Source: Nocardia altamirensis NBRC 108246
Lineage (GTDB): Bacteria; Actinomycetota; Actinomycetes; Mycobacteriales; Mycobacteriaceae
Length of the DNA: 45,939 nt
Direction: 5' to 3'
Assembly (NCBI RefSeq): GCF_001612685.1
Contig: NZ_BDAY01000095.1
Coordinates: 1-45,939 of the forward strand
Shown: piece after piece, positions 35,296 to 42,576 of the stretch
Layout: every line of letters begins with the position of its first letter
Position numbering within the stretch: the first letter of the stretch is position 1
Program-made: the position numbers and the translations under genes
Notes under the pieces: generated by a model
The model's input: the letters and a program-made list of their open reading frames with translations, nothing else
Database searches by the model: none
Told to the model about the DNA's origin: nothing

Positions 35296-36314
35296 ATGCT
35301 GCTTATCGTCGGCGTTGGTCTGCTCGGCGTGTTCCTGCTGAGGTTCCGCAAGGATCGGCGGCGGCTGAGCAACGGGGTGTTTCTGCTGCTCGGTTTGGCG
35401 TTCACCGGTGTGTGGCTGCTCGGCTCGGGGGCTCAGGGCGATCTTCCGGTGGTGCTTGCGGGCCTGCTGGTGCTGTTGTCGCCGCTCCTCGTGCTGCTGC
35501 TTGCCGGATTGCTGATAGTTAACGGCGTTCAGCTGATTCGTCGAGAAGGCTTGCGCATCCCGAACCTGCTTCCGCTCGGGCTCGGCGTCGCGTTATTGGT
35601 GCCCTACGTGCTGCTGGCGCTGGCCATATTCACCGGCGATATCTGGGTGATCGTGATTCTGGCGTCACTGACGATGGCGGTGAGCTATCTCGGGTTCCTG
35701 TTCGCCAGCTTTCTGATCTATTCGTTGTTCTACGGGTCGCTGCCGTATCGGCCCGGCATGGACGCGATTGTCGTGCACGGTTCGGGCCTGGTCGGTGCCC
35801 GAGTTCCGCCGTTGCTGGCCAGTCGTCTGGACCGGGCCATCGAGGTCTATCGCGCCGAGCTCGCCGAGGGACGCACGCCGCTGGTGATCGCCAGCGGCGG
35901 TAAGGGCACCGACGAGGCGGTGTCGGAGGCCTCGGCGATGGCGGGCTACCTCGTCGACCACGGCGTGCCCGCCGATTGTGTGGTGTTGGAGGACCGTTCG
36001 ACGACGACAAGGGAAACCTGCTCTTCACCAAGCGATTACTGGGCGAGCGCGGTCACTCCACCCGAATGGTGTTGGTGACGAGCAACTTCCACATCTTGCG
36101 CACGGCGATCCTGGCCCGCCGCCTCGACTTGGATGCCGAGGTGACGGGTTCGCGGACCGCCTTCTACTACCTGCCTGCGGCGATCCTGCGTGAGTTCGCC
36201 GCGGTCGTCGTGGCGTACAAGTGGATCAACGTGCTCACGTGCCTTGCGCTGGTTGCGCTTCCGGTGCTCGCGCTGCCGCTCACCCAGGACATGCCGCACA
36301 ACTACGGCGACTGA
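35296..36314 (+). pseudogene. YdcF/SanA-like DUF218 membrane protein, frameshifted
   Basis: From ATG 35296 the first ~155 residues contain several membrane helices. A DUF218 domain follows (MDAIVVHGSGLVGARVPPLLASRLDRA, SGGKGTDEAVSEA, VVLEDRSTTTRE). The frame breaks at 36014-36016, where the run GGGAAACC needs one more A to continue as ENLLFTKRLLGERG. The end (VLVTSNFHILRTAILARRLDLDA, then a last membrane segment) is in a different frame and stops at 36314. The length is one base short of 340 codons. The family is linked to cell-envelope function, but its activity is poorly known. A homopolymer slip, whether natural or in sequencing, is the simplest explanation. Confidence 0.85.
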
Positions 36315-36316
36315 GC

Positions 36317-37060
36317 TCAGTCGAACGTCTTGTGCGGTATCCCTACGGTGAGCCCGCCGTCGATGACGAACTCGGCGCCGGTCGAGTACGAGGATTCGTC
36401 GCTGGCCAGGAAGGTGATCAGCGCGGCGACCTCGGACGCTTCGGCGGCCCGGCCGAGCGGGATCTGCAGGAAGTCGGCCGGTATGCCCTCGGTCATCGGC
36501 GTGCTGATCAGGCCGGGATGCACCGAGTTCACTCGAATCTTGTACTGCGCCAACTCGAGTGCGGTGGATTTGGTCAGACCGCGGACGGCGAACTTGGTCG
36601 CCACGTAGCCGTGCAGGCCCGGGCTGCCCCGCATGCCCTCGACCGAGGAGATGTTGATGATGGAGCCGCCGCCTGCCTCGATCATGGCCGGCGTGGCCGC
36701 CTGCATGCCGAGAAACGTTCCGGTGAGGTTGATGTCGAGGATCCGCTGCCACTCGGCCAGTTCGAAGTCGACGAGCAGGTTGCCGTTGGCGATGCCCGCG
36801 TTGTTCACCAGCACGTTCAGCGATCCGAATCGCTGGACGGCCTCGGCGACCGCGCCCTTCCACTGCTCGGGCTCGCGGACGTCGAGGTGGACGTAGGCGG
36901 CGGCGTCACCCAATTCCTTGGCGACCGCGGCACCTTCGTCGTCGAGCACATCGGCAAGCACCACCCTGGCGTCCTCGGCCACCATGGCCTTGGCGTGGGC
37001 CGCGCCCATGCCGCGTGCGCCGCCGCTGATCAACGCCACCTTGCCGGTCAACCGCCCCAT
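36317..37060 (-). CDS. SDR dehydrogenase, 3-alpha/20-beta-hydroxysteroid type (Rv2002-like)
   Basis: A 247-residue classical short-chain dehydrogenase. It has the cofactor motif SGGARGMGAAH, NNAG, the catalytic serine in NISSVEG, and YVATK as the YxxxK motif. The overall sequence (MGRLTGKVALISGGARGMG, then HPGLISTPMT, SYSTGAEFVIDGG) closely resembles mycobacterial FabG3/Rv2002, an NADH-dependent 20-beta-hydroxysteroid dehydrogenase. A KstR-type operator lies 38 nt upstream, which supports a steroid-related role over fatty acid synthesis. It converges on the frameshifted DUF218 gene with 2 nt between them. Confidence 0.88.
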   Translation of the reverse strand: MGRLTGKVALISGGARGMGAAHAKAMVAEDARVVLADVLDDEGAAVAKELGDAAAYVHLDVREPEQWKGAVAEAVQRFGSLNVLVNNAGIANGNLLVDFELAEWQRILDINLTGTFLGMQAATPAMIEAGGGSIINISSVEGMRGSPGLHGYVATKFAVRGLTKSTALELAQYKIRVNSVHPGLISTPMTEGIPADFLQIPLGRAAEASEVAALITFLASDESSYSTGAEFVIDGGLTVGIPHKTFD

Positions 37061-37369
37061 GCGGCACCTCCGTCTCTCGCCTGTGCAGACTGCTGTACTG
37101 AAACACGTTACAGAAGTGCCTCCGGCCGCGTCGGTTCCGCGTTCGAAGGTGCCACCCAGCGGGACTTGGCGAATCTGCTTCCGTTGATCCGGGGTATGGG
37201 TTGCCGAAATTCGCGCTGACGGTGCGACTGTCGCACCCGCGGCGCGGTCGGCGGATTCTGTTTCCGCGCCGCGGGCTTCCTCACTCTAACCGTCCCAGAC
37301 AGTGGCTTGTGGCCTTTTCGGAATCGGGTTCCTGCCCGATGGCGGCCCGCTCGATTTAGGGTTCCTCGA
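37061..37369. other. Divergent intergenic region
   Basis: This region separates the SDR from the MaoC-like gene. It holds the KstR-type operator at 37099-37112. TAGGGT at 37357-37362 is a possible -10 box for a leaderless MaoC-like transcript. I see no gene in the remaining sequence. Confidence 0.6.
37099..37112. promoter_or_regulatory. KstR-type operator upstream of the SDR
   Basis: TGAAACACGTTACA fits the KstR consensus TNNAACNNGTTNNA at every fixed position. KstR is the TetR-family repressor of cholesterol catabolism genes in mycolic-acid actinomycetes. The site is 38 nt before the SDR start and could also affect the divergent MaoC-like gene. Confidence 0.6.
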
Positions 37370-37828
37370 ATGAGTGGGCCAAGCACTTTCACCATGGCGG
37401 CGCTGCGCAATGCGGCGGGCGCTGACCTCGGCGTGAGCGAGTGGATCGAGATCGACCAAGCGCGGATCACGGCCTTCGCCGAGGCCACCGAGGATCGTCA
37501 GTGGATTCATGTCGATCCGCGCCGGGCCGCCGACGGGCCGTTCGGCAGCACGATCGCGCACGGGTATCTGACGTTGTCGCTGCTACCGGCGCTGATGCGG
37601 CAGGTATTCGAGATCACCGACGCCGGTGTGCGGATCAACTACGGCCTCAACAAGGTTCGTTTCCCGGCCCCGGTGCCGGTCGGTTCCCGGATTCGGGCGC
37701 GGGCAGCGATCGTCACTGTCGACGAGATGCCCGGTGGCGTGCAGGTAGTGCTGGCGACGACGATCGAGTGTGAGGGTTCCGCCAAGCCTGCCTGTGTCGC
37801 CGAGTCGATAGTGCGCGCGCTGGCCTAG
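37370..37828 (+). CDS. MaoC-like (R)-specific enoyl-CoA hydratase
   Basis: A 152-residue single-hotdog protein. The hydratase-2 motif region is seen as FAEATEDRQWIHVDPRRA followed by GPFGSTIAHGYLTLSL, with Asp and His at the expected catalytic positions. It resembles the MaoC/NodN group of short dehydratases. ATG 37370 matches the family's usual start; ATG 37394 is an alternative. It would hydrate a trans-2-enoyl-CoA in fatty acid or side-chain oxidation. The gene lies between two KstR-type sites and next to an SDR, in keeping with beta-oxidation of a lipid or steroid side chain. Confidence 0.87.
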   Translation: MSGPSTFTMAALRNAAGADLGVSEWIEIDQARITAFAEATEDRQWIHVDPRRAADGPFGSTIAHGYLTLSLLPALMRQVFEITDAGVRINYGLNKVRFPAPVPVGSRIRARAAIVTVDEMPGGVQVVLATTIECEGSAKPACVAESIVRALA

Positions 37829-37876
37829 GTCTGTGTCGTGCGCCTGATCGGTGCAGGGCGGTATGGCATCATCGTG

Positions 37877-37890
37877 TAGAACACGTTCTA
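37877..37890. promoter_or_regulatory. KstR-type operator upstream of the alpha/beta hydrolase
   Basis: TAGAACACGTTCTA has 6-bp arms TAGAAC and GTTCTA around a 2-nt centre and fits the KstR consensus TNNAACNNGTTNNA fully. It lies 29 nt before the ATG of the hydrolase gene. Confidence 0.7.
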
Positions 37891-37919
37891 ATTCTCCGCG
37901 ATCTTGCGGGAGGCGCACG

Positions 37920-38816
37920 ATGACGAACCCACGATCCTCGGCGGCACTGCGGCGGTTCGCCAAGCGGGTGCCCGATATCGCCGAGGTGCCGGGCGGGCGG
38001 CTGGTCGAACTGCCGGGACGAGGCCGCACCTACGTGGTCGACATCGCCGGACCGCAGGGTGCGCCCGCCCTGGTCCTGCTGCACGGCACTGCCTGCACCG
38101 CCTACCTCAACTGGTTTCCCGCGTTGGCGGCGCTGGCCGAGCGGTATCGCGTCATCCTGTTCGATCAGCGCTGGCACGGTCGCGGAATCCGTTCCGAGCG
38201 CTTCACCGTGGACGACTGCGCCGACGATGTCGTCGCCATCCTCGACGTGCTCGGCGTCGACCAGGCGGTGTGTGCGGGATACTCGCTCGGCGGGGTGGTG
38301 AGTTTGGCTGCCGCGCACCGGCATCCGAACAGGGTGAACGGGCTCGTGCTGTGCGCGACGCCGTATCGGTTCCAGGAGAAGTGGCGCGAACGCGCCTTCC
38401 ATCAAGCGTTCGGTGCCTTCGCGGCGGCGGTCGGGCCGCATTCGTTCCGTCGCACCGAGGAATTCGCCGCGCGGCTACCGGAATTGCCGGAGACGGCCTG
38501 GGCGCCGGGCGGATTGGACCAGTGGGCGCTCGCGGAGCTGCGCAGCACCAGTGGGTGGGCGATCACTCAGGTGATCGGCGAGGTCGGCCGATTCGATGCG
38601 AGCGCATGGCTGGCGACGCTGACAATGCCGACCGCCGTGGTGATCACGACTCGGGACCGGGCGATTCCGGTCTATCGGCAGTTGGAGATGGCGACCATGA
38701 TCCCAGGGGCGAGCATTCATCTGGTGAAGGCGGGCCACGCGGCCTGTGTGCTCGCGGCCGATCGATTCGTGCCGGTGCTGCTCGAGGCCTGTGGGGCGGT
38801 CGCCGCGAGGTTGTGA
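37920..38816 (+). CDS. Alpha/beta hydrolase
   Basis: A 298-residue hydrolase. It has LLHGTACTAYLNWFP (oxyanion region), the nucleophile elbow GYSLGG, an Asp in TTRDRAIPVY and a His in KAGHAACV near the C-terminus. ATG 37920 has GGGAGG 6 nt upstream. The substrate cannot be read from sequence; the KstR-type operator directly upstream suggests an ester or ring-cleavage product in steroid/lipid degradation. Its 3' end lies 44 nt from the convergent WS/DGAT gene. Confidence 0.88.
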   Translation: MTNPRSSAALRRFAKRVPDIAEVPGGRLVELPGRGRTYVVDIAGPQGAPALVLLHGTACTAYLNWFPALAALAERYRVILFDQRWHGRGIRSERFTVDDCADDVVAILDVLGVDQAVCAGYSLGGVVSLAAAHRHPNRVNGLVLCATPYRFQEKWRERAFHQAFGAFAAAVGPHSFRRTEEFAARLPELPETAWAPGGLDQWALAELRSTSGWAITQVIGEVGRFDASAWLATLTMPTAVVITTRDRAIPVYRQLEMATMIPGASIHLVKAGHAACVLAADRFVPVLLEACGAVAARL

Positions 38817-38860
38817 CGTGCCATGTTCGGCGGCGATGGCGAACAGGCGCGACGTGGTGC

Positions 38861-40252
38861 TCAGCCCGATGCGCGTGCGGCGGACAGCAATTCGGCGACG
38901 ACATCCTGGACCGCGTCGGCGAGCTCGGCGACGTCGGGCACCAGCTCCTTGCACGCGATGAAGCCGAAATCCAGGTCGTCGTTGTTCGACAACACCGTCA
39001 CGGTGAGCCCCGCGCCGTGAAAGACCGGGCCGAACGGATACATTCCGGCCACCCGGACGCCGAGGAAGTACAGCGGCATCGGCGGGCCCGGCACATTCGA
39101 CACCACCAGGTTGTGCACCACCGGATGCCGTTCGGCCAGTTTCAGTGACGAGTACACCCGCGCCGCGAGCTGAAAGGTGTTCGGCGGCGCGTACTTAGAC
39201 CAGTCCTGCAGGAAGTCGGCGCCGATCAGGTCGTGTTCTTCCTTGGCGCCGCGGTTGTCCTCCGCGACCTGGAGCAGTCGCTGCACCGGGTCGGCGATAT
39301 CGGTGCCGAGCCGCGCGAACAGCGTGGACACCTTGTTGATGCCCTCGGTGTGCCGCGACGAATCATGCACGGAGACAGGCACCGACGCGACCAGTGAACG
39401 GTCCGGCAGTTCGTCGTGCTTCTCCAGGTAGGTGCGCAACACCCCGGCGACCACGGTCAGGACAACGTCATTGATCTTCACGCCGAACGCGGACTCGATC
39501 TCCTTGATGGCGCCGAGTTCCGCCTCGGTGAACGCCACCGCGCGATGCGGGGTGATGGCCAGGTTGAACGGTGTGCGCGGTGCCGAGAACGGCAATGCCA
39601 TGCCCGCCTTGTCCTTTCGACGTCGCTGCGCGAAGCCCGCCACCATGCCGAGGGTTTTCGGCAGCATGCCGACGATGCCTGCCTTGGTCGGGAACTTGGC
39701 CACCGCCGTGGCGAACAGCTGCCAGTCGTTGGGGCTCGGCTCCGGTTGCCACGGTTTGGCGGGCGGGGTCTTGGCGGCGTTCGGCTCCAGATCGCACAGG
39801 TGCATCATCATGTTGGTTCCGGTGATGCCGTCCACCGCGGCGTGATGGTATTTGCAGATCACGGCGACCTTTCCGTCGTCGAGACCCTCCACCACCGACA
39901 TCTCCCAGAGCGGGCGATCCCGATCCATCGGTCGGCTGGCGATATCGCCGACGAGTTCGGCGAGTGCGCGGCGATCGGCCGGAGCGGCGATGCCGATGCG
40001 GCGAACGTGGTAGTCCAGATCGAAGTTCTGGTCCTCCACCCAGACCGGGTGATCGAGGTTGAACGGCACCTCGTAGACGCGTCGGCGCATCTGCGGGATC
40101 AGCGGTAGCCGCCTGCCGAGTTCGGCCTTGAATTTCTCGAAGGAATAGTCCCCTGAGCTCGGGTCGAGAAGCAGCAGCGCGCACACGTGCAGGTGCTGGG
40201 TCCCGGTTTCCAGGTAGAGGAAGCTGGCGTCCAATCCGGTGAGTCGTTCCAT
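38861..40252 (-). CDS. WS/DGAT-type diacylglycerol O-acyltransferase
   Basis: A 463-residue member of the wax ester synthase/acyl-CoA:diacylglycerol acyltransferase family, of usual length. It starts MERLTGLDASFLYLET, typical of the family, and carries the active-site motif HHAAVDG (YHHAAVDGITG, ~residue 137) and the later NVPGPPMPLYFLG segment. It would make triacylglycerol or wax ester from acyl-CoA at the membrane. A perfect 16-bp palindrome matching the KstR motif stands 12 nt upstream of the ATG. Control of a storage-lipid enzyme by a steroid regulator would couple sterol catabolism to lipid storage. Confidence 0.93.
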   Translation of the reverse strand: MERLTGLDASFLYLETGTQHLHVCALLLLDPSSGDYSFEKFKAELGRRLPLIPQMRRRVYEVPFNLDHPVWVEDQNFDLDYHVRRIGIAAPADRRALAELVGDIASRPMDRDRPLWEMSVVEGLDDGKVAVICKYHHAAVDGITGTNMMMHLCDLEPNAAKTPPAKPWQPEPSPNDWQLFATAVAKFPTKAGIVGMLPKTLGMVAGFAQRRRKDKAGMALPFSAPRTPFNLAITPHRAVAFTEAELGAIKEIESAFGVKINDVVLTVVAGVLRTYLEKHDELPDRSLVASVPVSVHDSSRHTEGINKVSTLFARLGTDIADPVQRLLQVAEDNRGAKEEHDLIGADFLQDWSKYAPPNTFQLAARVYSSLKLAERHPVVHNLVVSNVPGPPMPLYFLGVRVAGMYPFGPVFHGAGLTVTVLSNNDDLDFGFIACKELVPDVAELADAVQDVVAELLSAARASG

Positions 40253-40264
40253 AGCGGAAGACTA

Positions 40265-40280
40265 CTAGAACGCGTTCTAG
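40265..40280. promoter_or_regulatory. KstR-type operator upstream of the WS/DGAT gene
   Basis: CTAGAACGCGTTCTAG is a perfect 16-bp palindrome whose inner 14 bases fit TNNAACNNGTTNNA. It is 12 nt from the WS/DGAT start codon, where bound repressor would block transcription or initiation. Confidence 0.7.
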
Positions 40281-40411
40281 TTTTGGCTCGAATGAGAGGG
40301 AGGTGGGTCACAGTGGGGACCCCTATCGTCAAGCGGGCTAACGGCATTGGCGCGTGCGGACGGGCGGCGACCGCCTGCTTCGAAAACATGCCTGAACTGC
40401 GACGGAACTTT

Positions 40412-40430
40412 ATGTAACTAAGAGTTGCAT
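40412..40430. promoter_or_regulatory. Operator-like inverted repeat upstream of the di-iron protein gene
   Basis: ATGTAACT and AGTTGCAT form arms matching at 7 of 8 positions around a 3-nt centre. The stretch 40403-40460 is notably AT-rich for this genome and also contains TATGAT (40438-40443), a possible -10 box. A TetR- or MarR-type repressor site is plausible; it does not fit the KstR spacing. Confidence 0.35.
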
Positions 40431-40443
40431 GTATGTGTATGAT

Positions 40444-40462
40444 CTTCACTACAGTGGTGAAG
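40444..40462. promoter_or_regulatory. Second inverted repeat upstream of the di-iron protein gene
   Basis: Arms CTTCAC and GTGAAG with a 7-nt centre, placed 60 nt before the ATG and downstream of the first repeat. It may be a second operator or a short hairpin in the 5' untranslated region. Confidence 0.3.
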
Positions 40463-40521
40463 GAAGGTGTGCAGCGGACCAAAGTCGGGCCACCGGGTAG
40501 TAGATGGATCTAGGAGTATCG

Positions 40522-41424
40522 ATGAAGCTACTTCGCAGGGGCGAGCGACGACCGGACACCGATCCCGGTGAGGTCGCGCTGCACGCCCGCAATGTGCAAT
40601 TCCGGTGGGCGGACACCCCGCTGCACTGGATGGCTGATGAGCCGATCGCTTCGCATCTGATCAACTCGCTGAATCTGCTGTTGCCCGAGGGGGAACGCAT
40701 GTTCTGCGCGGCCTACGCCGAAGCGCTGCCGTTCGTGAAGGACGAGAAGCTGCGCGAGGCCATGCTCGGTTTCATCGGCCAGGAGTCCATGCACGCGGAG
40801 ACGCACGACAAGGTGCTGACCGAAGTGCTCGCCGCGAACGGCATCGACCCCGCGCCGTACGTGCGCCAGGCCGAGTACCTGTTCCGAAAGACGCTCGGCC
40901 CCAAAGAAGTCGACGGCGTCGCGCAGCACCAGATGATGGTGGAGCGGCTGACCATCATCGCGTGCCTCGAGCATTTCTTCGCCTACCTCGGCGACTGGAT
41001 CCTCAATGCGGATCTCGAGAAGTTCGGCGCCCACCCGCAGGTCGCGGACCTGTTCCGCTGGCATGGTGCCGAGGAGGTCGAGCACCGCAACGTCGCGCAC
41101 GATGTCGCGGTCTACTTCGGTGCGGGCTATGTGCGGCGCGCGGCGCTGATGACGCTCGTGTTCCCGATCTTCATCACGTTGGTGGCGCGTGGCACCAAAT
41201 TCATGGTGCACCAAGATCCTTCGCTGCCGGACTACGGTTACCCGCGGCTGATCCTGCGGGTCTTCGGTTCGATGTGGCGTGGCGCGCTGCCTGGCGTGCC
41301 GTCGCTGGTGCGGAGCGCGGTGTCGACCTTCCAGCCCGGCTATCACCCGGAATCGGTCGGATCCACCGCACAGGCGGTGGCGTACCTGGCGAAATCTCCT
41401 GCTGCGCAGGCTGCCGCGTCGTGA
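40522..41424 (+). CDS. Predicted di-iron protein, metal-dependent hydrolase family (PF10118-like)
   Basis: A 300-residue protein. ATG 40522 has AGGAG 6 nt upstream and is preferred to the in-frame ATG at 40504. Two helical Glu/His motifs, GQESMHAETH (~residue 90) and HGAEEVEHRNVAHD (~residue 180), with a further Glu in LEHFFAYLGD between them, suggest a ferritin-like di-iron site. The family was annotated as a metal-dependent hydrolase, but this ligand pattern and the adjacent, overlapping ferredoxin reductase gene suggest an oxygenase, hydroxylase or desaturase acting on a lipid. The reaction is inference. Confidence 0.82.
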   Translation: MKLLRRGERRPDTDPGEVALHARNVQFRWADTPLHWMADEPIASHLINSLNLLLPEGERMFCAAYAEALPFVKDEKLREAMLGFIGQESMHAETHDKVLTEVLAANGIDPAPYVRQAEYLFRKTLGPKEVDGVAQHQMMVERLTIIACLEHFFAYLGDWILNADLEKFGAHPQVADLFRWHGAEEVEHRNVAHDVAVYFGAGYVRRAALMTLVFPIFITLVARGTKFMVHQDPSLPDYGYPRLILRVFGSMWRGALPGVPSLVRSAVSTFQPGYHPESVGSTAQAVAYLAKSPAAQAAAS

Positions 41425-42545
41425 CGGACGGTGCCGTCATGAATTTGCGGCCCATCCCCGAGCAGGTCCCGGCGGACCTGTTCGGCAAGCGTGATCGGGA
41501 CCGCGCGGTGCGCGTGCTCGATGCGGTGGCGTCGGCGCGGCTGAAATGGACGACGCTGATCAACCGCCGCGAGCTGGCGCCGAAGGTGGATGACCACCGG
41601 CTGGCGCTCGTGGTCACCGAACGGCGCGTCGAGGCCTACGACCAGGATGTGGTCAGCCTCCGGCTGGAGGCGCCGGATCGGCGCGAACTGCCCCGGTGGC
41701 GGCCGGGCGCGCACCTCGACCTCGAACTGCCCTCTGGCCGGTTGCGGCAATACTCGCTGTGCGGCGATCCGGCCGACACCCGCGCCTATCGCGTTGCGGT
41801 GCGGCGCATTCTGGACGGCGGCGGTGGCTCGGTCGAGGTGCACGACCACCTTCCGATCGGCGCGCCGATCACCGTCCGCGGCCCGCGCAACGCCTTCCCG
41901 TTCGCGGTGCCGGGACACGGATCACCAGCCGCCCGTTTGCATTTCGTCGCGGGCGGCATCGGGATCACGCCGATCCTGCCGATGGCGCGGCTGGCGCACC
42001 GGCTCGGCATCGACTGGTCGATGGTGTACACCGGACGCAGCCGCGACACCATTCCGTTCCTCGACGAGATCGCCGGGTTCGGCGACCGGGTCGTCGTCCG
42101 CACCGACGACGAGCACGGTCTGCCCGACGCGGCCGCGTTGCTGCCCGGGGTGAGCGCCGATACCGCCGTCTACTGCTGCGGACCGGTGCCGATGACCTCG
42201 GCCATCGCGGCGGCGGTGCGCGAAATGCCGGGTGTGGAACTGCATTCCGAGCGGTTCTCGCCGCCGCCGATCGTCAACGGAGTGCCGTTCGAGATCGAAT
42301 TCGCCTCCACCGGAAAGGTGGTCGAAGTGGCCGCGGACCGTTCCGCGCTGGAGACCATCCTGGAGACGCAGCCGGATCGCCCCTACTCGTGCCGTCAAGG
42401 CTTCTGCCGCACCTGCAAGGTGCGGGTGCTGTCGGGCGCACCCGAACACCGAGACGCCGTGCTCACCGACGCCGAACACGCGGCGGGCGAGATGCTGGTC
42501 TGCGTCTCGCGTTCGTCCGGTGGGCGCTTGGTGCTCGACCTCTAA
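41421..42545 (+). CDS. Ferredoxin-NAD(P)H oxidoreductase with C-terminal [2Fe-2S]
   Basis: A 374-residue electron-transfer protein. GTG 41421 overlaps the previous stop (GTGA); ATG 41439 is an alternative. The flavin-binding motif is RQYSLCGDP (~residue 110), the nucleotide-binding parts are FVAGGIGITPI and YCCGPVPMTSA, and the C-terminal plant-type ferredoxin has CRQGFCRTC and a distant Cys in LVCVSRS (Cx4Cx2C...C). The order flavin-NAD-[2Fe-2S] is that of phthalate dioxygenase reductase-like proteins. It should pass electrons to the co-translated di-iron protein, a pairing analogous to the mycobacterial desaturase/reductase couples. Confidence 0.9.
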   Translation: MTDGAVMNLRPIPEQVPADLFGKRDRDRAVRVLDAVASARLKWTTLINRRELAPKVDDHRLALVVTERRVEAYDQDVVSLRLEAPDRRELPRWRPGAHLDLELPSGRLRQYSLCGDPADTRAYRVAVRRILDGGGGSVEVHDHLPIGAPITVRGPRNAFPFAVPGHGSPAARLHFVAGGIGITPILPMARLAHRLGIDWSMVYTGRSRDTIPFLDEIAGFGDRVVVRTDDEHGLPDAAALLPGVSADTAVYCCGPVPMTSAIAAAVREMPGVELHSERFSPPPIVNGVPFEIEFASTGKVVEVAADRSALETILETQPDRPYSCRQGFCRTCKVRVLSGAPEHRDAVLTDAEHAAGEMLVCVSRSSGGRLVLDL

Positions 42546-42576
42546 CCACGACCACTGGTCAGCAAGGAGAAAATCG

